Shown: one piece after another, positions 61,599-64,000 of the stretch
How positions within the stretch are numbered: position 1 is the first letter of the stretch
Layout of the letters: the number at the start of each line of letters is the position of its first letter
Source: Pseudomonas sp. CFII64
GTDB lineage: Bacteria; Pseudomonadota; Gammaproteobacteria; Pseudomonadales; Pseudomonadaceae
Direction of reading: 5' to 3'
Assembly (NCBI RefSeq): GCF_000416235.1
Contig: NZ_ATLO01000026.1
Span: 1-64,000, forward strand
Length of the DNA: 64,000 nucleotides
Translations under genes and position numbers: made by a program
Notes under the pieces: model-generated
What the model was told of the DNA's origin: nothing
Databases searched by the model: none
The model's input: the letters and a program-made list of their open reading frames with translations, nothing else

Positions 61599-61667
61599 CG
61601 TAGGAGCGGCTTTAGCCGCGAGAGTATCAGCCGCGAGAGTTTGCTCCCGGCTGAAGCCGGTCCTACG
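61599..61667. repeat. REP doublet, family B, with duplicated arm
   Basis: Head GTAGGAGCGGCTTTAGCCGC (61600-61619), the 11-bp element GCCGCGAGAGT repeated twice (61615 and 61630), and tail CCCGGCTGAAGCCGG (61646-61660). Further short inverted pieces (CCGGTCCTATGACCGG, AACCGGTC) follow up to about 61700. The 211-bp gap contains no gene. Confidence 0.75.
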
Positions 61668-61710
61668 AGCCGGTCCTATGACCGGTCCAATAACCGGTCA
61701 AGCAGCCGCT

Positions 61711-63564
61711 TCAATAGTGATACCACTTCACTTCAAGCATCACTTCATTCTGCGGCGAGGCCAGCTGGCTGAATTCGCGCTGGGCGCTCAGGCGCAGGCC
61801 GAGGTTGCGCGACAGTTCCCATTGCTGGTTAAGGCTGATGCTGCGGCGTACTTCGCCGTTGGTGAAGTAATCGCCCTTGGTTTCCAGGCTCAGGTTGCCC
61901 AACGGGTTGCGCCACAGCACGCCGGTATTGAACCCAGCCGCTGGCGAAACGAACTCGGCGAAGTCGTTGTTGTGTTCGACCCGCACCGTGCCCAGCGCAA
62001 AACCCAGCACGTCTTCGCCCAACTGCCAGGTGCCGCCCGCGCCGCCGTTGACGTGGCTGACCAGCGTTTCGTCGCCATGCTTGCCCAATACCCGTTCCAG
62101 CCCACCGGCCACTTGCCATGACCAAGGCTGCAACAGCTCGTTACGTGGGGTCAGCGAGCGGATGGTGGCGATATCCAGCTGTTGCAGCTGCCACTTGTTG
62201 CCTTCGTACTGACGCAGCTTGAGTTGCAGGATTTCAATCTGCGCACCCAGCGGGAAGCCGTAAGCGTTGTCATTGAGATCGTGATAGGCCATGCGCAAGC
62301 CGTACTCGGCAAAGGCCTTGTCGTCCCGCGTACCCGCGCCAATCTGCCAGGTGCGCGACTGATGACCGTCTTCCGGCAAGCCGGGTCGGGCGATGTCCAG
62401 CGCGGGCGGCGGATTCTGATTGATCGCGCGCAGCAGCTCGAAACTGCGCTGCGAACGCGCGCTGTCACGTTCCAGGCCGTTGGCGCGGTAGCGCTCCAGG
62501 CGATACGCCGCATCTTGGATCAACGCCCGGCGCTCTTTGGGTTGGGCAAGATAATCGGCGTTTTGCAGTTGTTTCTGATCGGCGCTGACTTGCAGCACCC
62601 ATTGCTGCTCGTCGCTGTTCAGCGGTTTGGCGCGCTCCAGTAACTCGCGTTCCCGTGACGGGCGATAATCGATTTTCTCTACCAGACCGGCTGCCTTTAC
62701 CGCTTTGACAGTATCGGTCGGGATTGCGGTGAGCGGGAATTGTTCGGTCAGCTGCAAGCCTGGGCGAGCGACCTGAAGCAATTCCAGCAGGCGATAAGAG
62801 CAGTTTTCGTCGAAGAAGAAGTAACCGAAACGGATCTGTTTCAGCTCCCAGACGTGCTCGACCATGCGCCCGGTTTCTTCCGGGGTCAGGTTCAAGCGGT
62901 ATTCCCAGAGGTCACGGTTTTCCAGGCTGCGGTATTCCGAGAGTTTCTCTTGATACGGCACCAGCGCGAACAAACCCGGATAACCACCCATCAAGCCTTT
63001 CCAGGCGTAAAGAATGCTGTTGTCCATGCCTTCGATGTAAGCGCCGAAGTTGATGGCATAGCTGAGCAGGGCGGTGTGATTGGTTTGTACGTCAGCCTGA
63101 TCGATACGCAGCAAGGTGTGGCCGAACATCGACGACGGGCTGTTCAGGTACGCGGCGGGGAAGATCAGTACAGCGCTGTCCGGGGCGACGTCCTTGAACC
63201 ATTGCTTGAATTCCTTGCACTCAACCGCAGGCAGATCGGTCAGCTTCAGTTGATCACGCAACCAGCGGGTACGGGCTGGATAGACGCATTGCGCATGTTT
63301 TTCGCCAGCACTGGCCGGCGCGTAGATCGCGTCCAGGGTGGCGCTCAGCTCTGCCTTCGGGTCATGGGCACCGTTGGCGGCGAGAAAGAATTTGGAATCA
63401 TCGACATAGCTGCGCCAGCCGCCGAGCTTGGCGGTTTCGTAGTGGCCCAGGGAAATCCAGAACGGCTCATTGGCCAGTTGCTGCAAACGGGCATCGCTCG
63501 CATGGGGAGCGGCGCACAGCGGGGCGCAGACAAACAGCGCCAAATACACAAGGCGTTTGAGCAT
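61711..63564 (-). CDS. DUF4105-type envelope protein
   Basis: 617 residues from the ATG at 63564 with a signal peptide (about 1-19, ending APLCA). N-terminal DUF4105/Lnb-type domain (about 20-320): FFLAANGAHDPKAEL, CVYPARTRWLRDQL, SSMFGHTLLRID and YFFFDENCSYRLLELL. The C-terminal half (about 360-617) reads like outer-membrane beta strands (ends EVMLEVKWYHY). Function unknown. Downstream (same strand) sits a REP element; upstream is the DUF3015 gene. Confidence 0.78.
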   Translation of the reverse strand: MLKRLVYLALFVCAPLCAAPHASDARLQQLANEPFWISLGHYETAKLGGWRSYVDDSKFFLAANGAHDPKAELSATLDAIYAPASAGEKHAQCVYPARTRWLRDQLKLTDLPAVECKEFKQWFKDVAPDSAVLIFPAAYLNSPSSMFGHTLLRIDQADVQTNHTALLSYAINFGAYIEGMDNSILYAWKGLMGGYPGLFALVPYQEKLSEYRSLENRDLWEYRLNLTPEETGRMVEHVWELKQIRFGYFFFDENCSYRLLELLQVARPGLQLTEQFPLTAIPTDTVKAVKAAGLVEKIDYRPSRERELLERAKPLNSDEQQWVLQVSADQKQLQNADYLAQPKERRALIQDAAYRLERYRANGLERDSARSQRSFELLRAINQNPPPALDIARPGLPEDGHQSRTWQIGAGTRDDKAFAEYGLRMAYHDLNDNAYGFPLGAQIEILQLKLRQYEGNKWQLQQLDIATIRSLTPRNELLQPWSWQVAGGLERVLGKHGDETLVSHVNGGAGGTWQLGEDVLGFALGTVRVEHNNDFAEFVSPAAGFNTGVLWRNPLGNLSLETKGDYFTNGEVRRSISLNQQWELSRNLGLRLSAQREFSQLASPQNEVMLEVKWYHY

Positions 63565-63644
63565 AGAGGGCAACTAGTCAGGGGATCGGGCGCGGGAGCG
63601 CAACAACTCCTGCCCCTCCGGACAGAGGGGCAGGCGCAACGAGC

Positions 63645-64000
63645 TTAAGCCTGGGTAGCGTATTTCGCCAGGGTTGCATCGTTTTTCAGAACGTTGAGGG
63701 TGTTGTTATGGACGTCGTCAGCAGTCGCGTCGGCCTTGCTGAAGATCTGGTTGAAGTGCTCGTGGGTGACTGCGGCGAAATGCGCACGGTCTTCCGGTGC
63801 AACGCCCAATACCACAGCGTAAGTGGTCAGCGCTTCGCCTTGACCCATTGCCATGTCTTTGGAGAGTTCGTCCATCATGCCGTTCATGGCAATCCAGGAT
63901 TTACCGCCGTAGGTCAGCGCGCTGTTGGTGGAGCAACCGTTGGTGCCCGAGGTCATGCCGAAAGTGGCGTTACCGGAGGTGCCGTTGGTAGTTGATGCCA
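63645..64000 (-). CDS. DUF3015 family protein, 5' part beyond the window
   Basis: The 3' part of a gene that runs out of the window at base 64000; the reading frame stays open to the edge and the translated start region reads ASTTNGTSGNATFGMTSGT. At least 117 residues, DUF3015-like: TNGCSTNSALTYGGKSW, FNQIFSKADATADDVHNNTL and a C-terminal LAKYATQA. Function unknown. Transcribed toward DUF4105, 80 bp apart. Confidence 0.8.
   Translation of the reverse strand, partial: ASTTNGTSGNATFGMTSGTNGCSTNSALTYGGKSWIAMNGMMDELSKDMAMGQGEALTTYAVVLGVAPEDRAHFAAVTHEHFNQIFSKADATADDVHNNTLNVLKNDATLAKYATQA

Noticed and set aside
1..64000. CRISPR arrays, transposases, integrases, phage genes, tRNA or rRNA genes
   Set aside because: The only regularly spaced repeats are REP arrays with inverted arms and coding tandem repeats; no protein with a transposase or integrase motif and no cloverleaf was seen.

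Overview
The window is a stretch of a Pseudomonas chromosome, most likely from the P. fluorescens / P. syringae side of the genus. The evidence is the high-GC codon use throughout, the gene content (LadS-like kinase, MorA, cyanide-insensitive CioAB oxidase, Fpr, MapZ-type PilZ protein) and two long blocks whose order I recall from P. aeruginosa PAO1. There is no prophage, transposase, CRISPR array, tRNA or rRNA. Three families of REP/REPIN palindromes fill nearly every gene-free gap and are the main mobile component. All gene calls are from reading the sequence; no search was run.

Layout. (1) 1-22.5 kb is a conserved core block: hemL-thiE-thiD, a LadS-type kinase that lacks the receiver domain, an AidB-like dehydrogenase, amn, rluE, DUF2788, an Lrp-type regulator with phased operator-like repeats, a possible structured RNA, a glutamine-rich exported protein with 54-bp tandem repeats, fieF, a lipoprotein, hrpB, an EEP-family phosphohydrolase, a YciC-like membrane protein, a DUF2076 protein, a NYN/DEDDh nuclease pair, yedA and a DEAD-box helicase. 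(2) 22.6-40.4 kb is a more patchy block: a TIGR03862-type flavoprotein, an HDAC-like amidohydrolase divergent from a GNAT acetyltransferase, tesB plus a HAD phosphatase, an alpha/beta hydrolase with a YpfJ metallopeptidase, trmA with a purine permease, a DJ-1-like protein that has lost its catalytic Cys, a cytoplasmic PaoABC-like molybdenum aldehyde dehydrogenase, an orphan choline-type binding protein, an HSL-family esterase and an MFS exporter. (3) 40.4-64 kb: cioA-cioB plus a 57-aa third subunit behind an ANR-type box, rlmG, a 77-aa stand-alone LuxR DNA-binding domain, fprB, mscL, radA, a PilZ adaptor, cstA-ybdD-yjiA, glyA, morA, ettA, a GreA/B-like factor, a DUF4105 protein and the 3' part of a DUF3015 gene.

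Functional groupings. hemL-thiE-thiD is a same-strand tetrapyrrole/thiamine cluster. The paoABC cistrons overlap by ATGA and must assemble together. cioAB with the small subunit forms a quinol oxidase expected to answer to low oxygen. cstA-ybdD-yjiA has the same order as E. coli btsT-yjiX-yjiA, and its start region carries A-rich repeats matching the Hfq/Crc target, which suggests catabolite control of pyruvate/peptide uptake. LadS, MorA and the PilZ protein tie the region to the motile/sessile switch.

The least explained items are the receiver-less LadS, the HTH-only LuxR protein with direct repeats in its leader, the structured RNA candidate near 10.5 kb, the Cys-less DJ-1 protein and the chimeric or nested REP elements. 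I did not find a clearly new multi-gene system.
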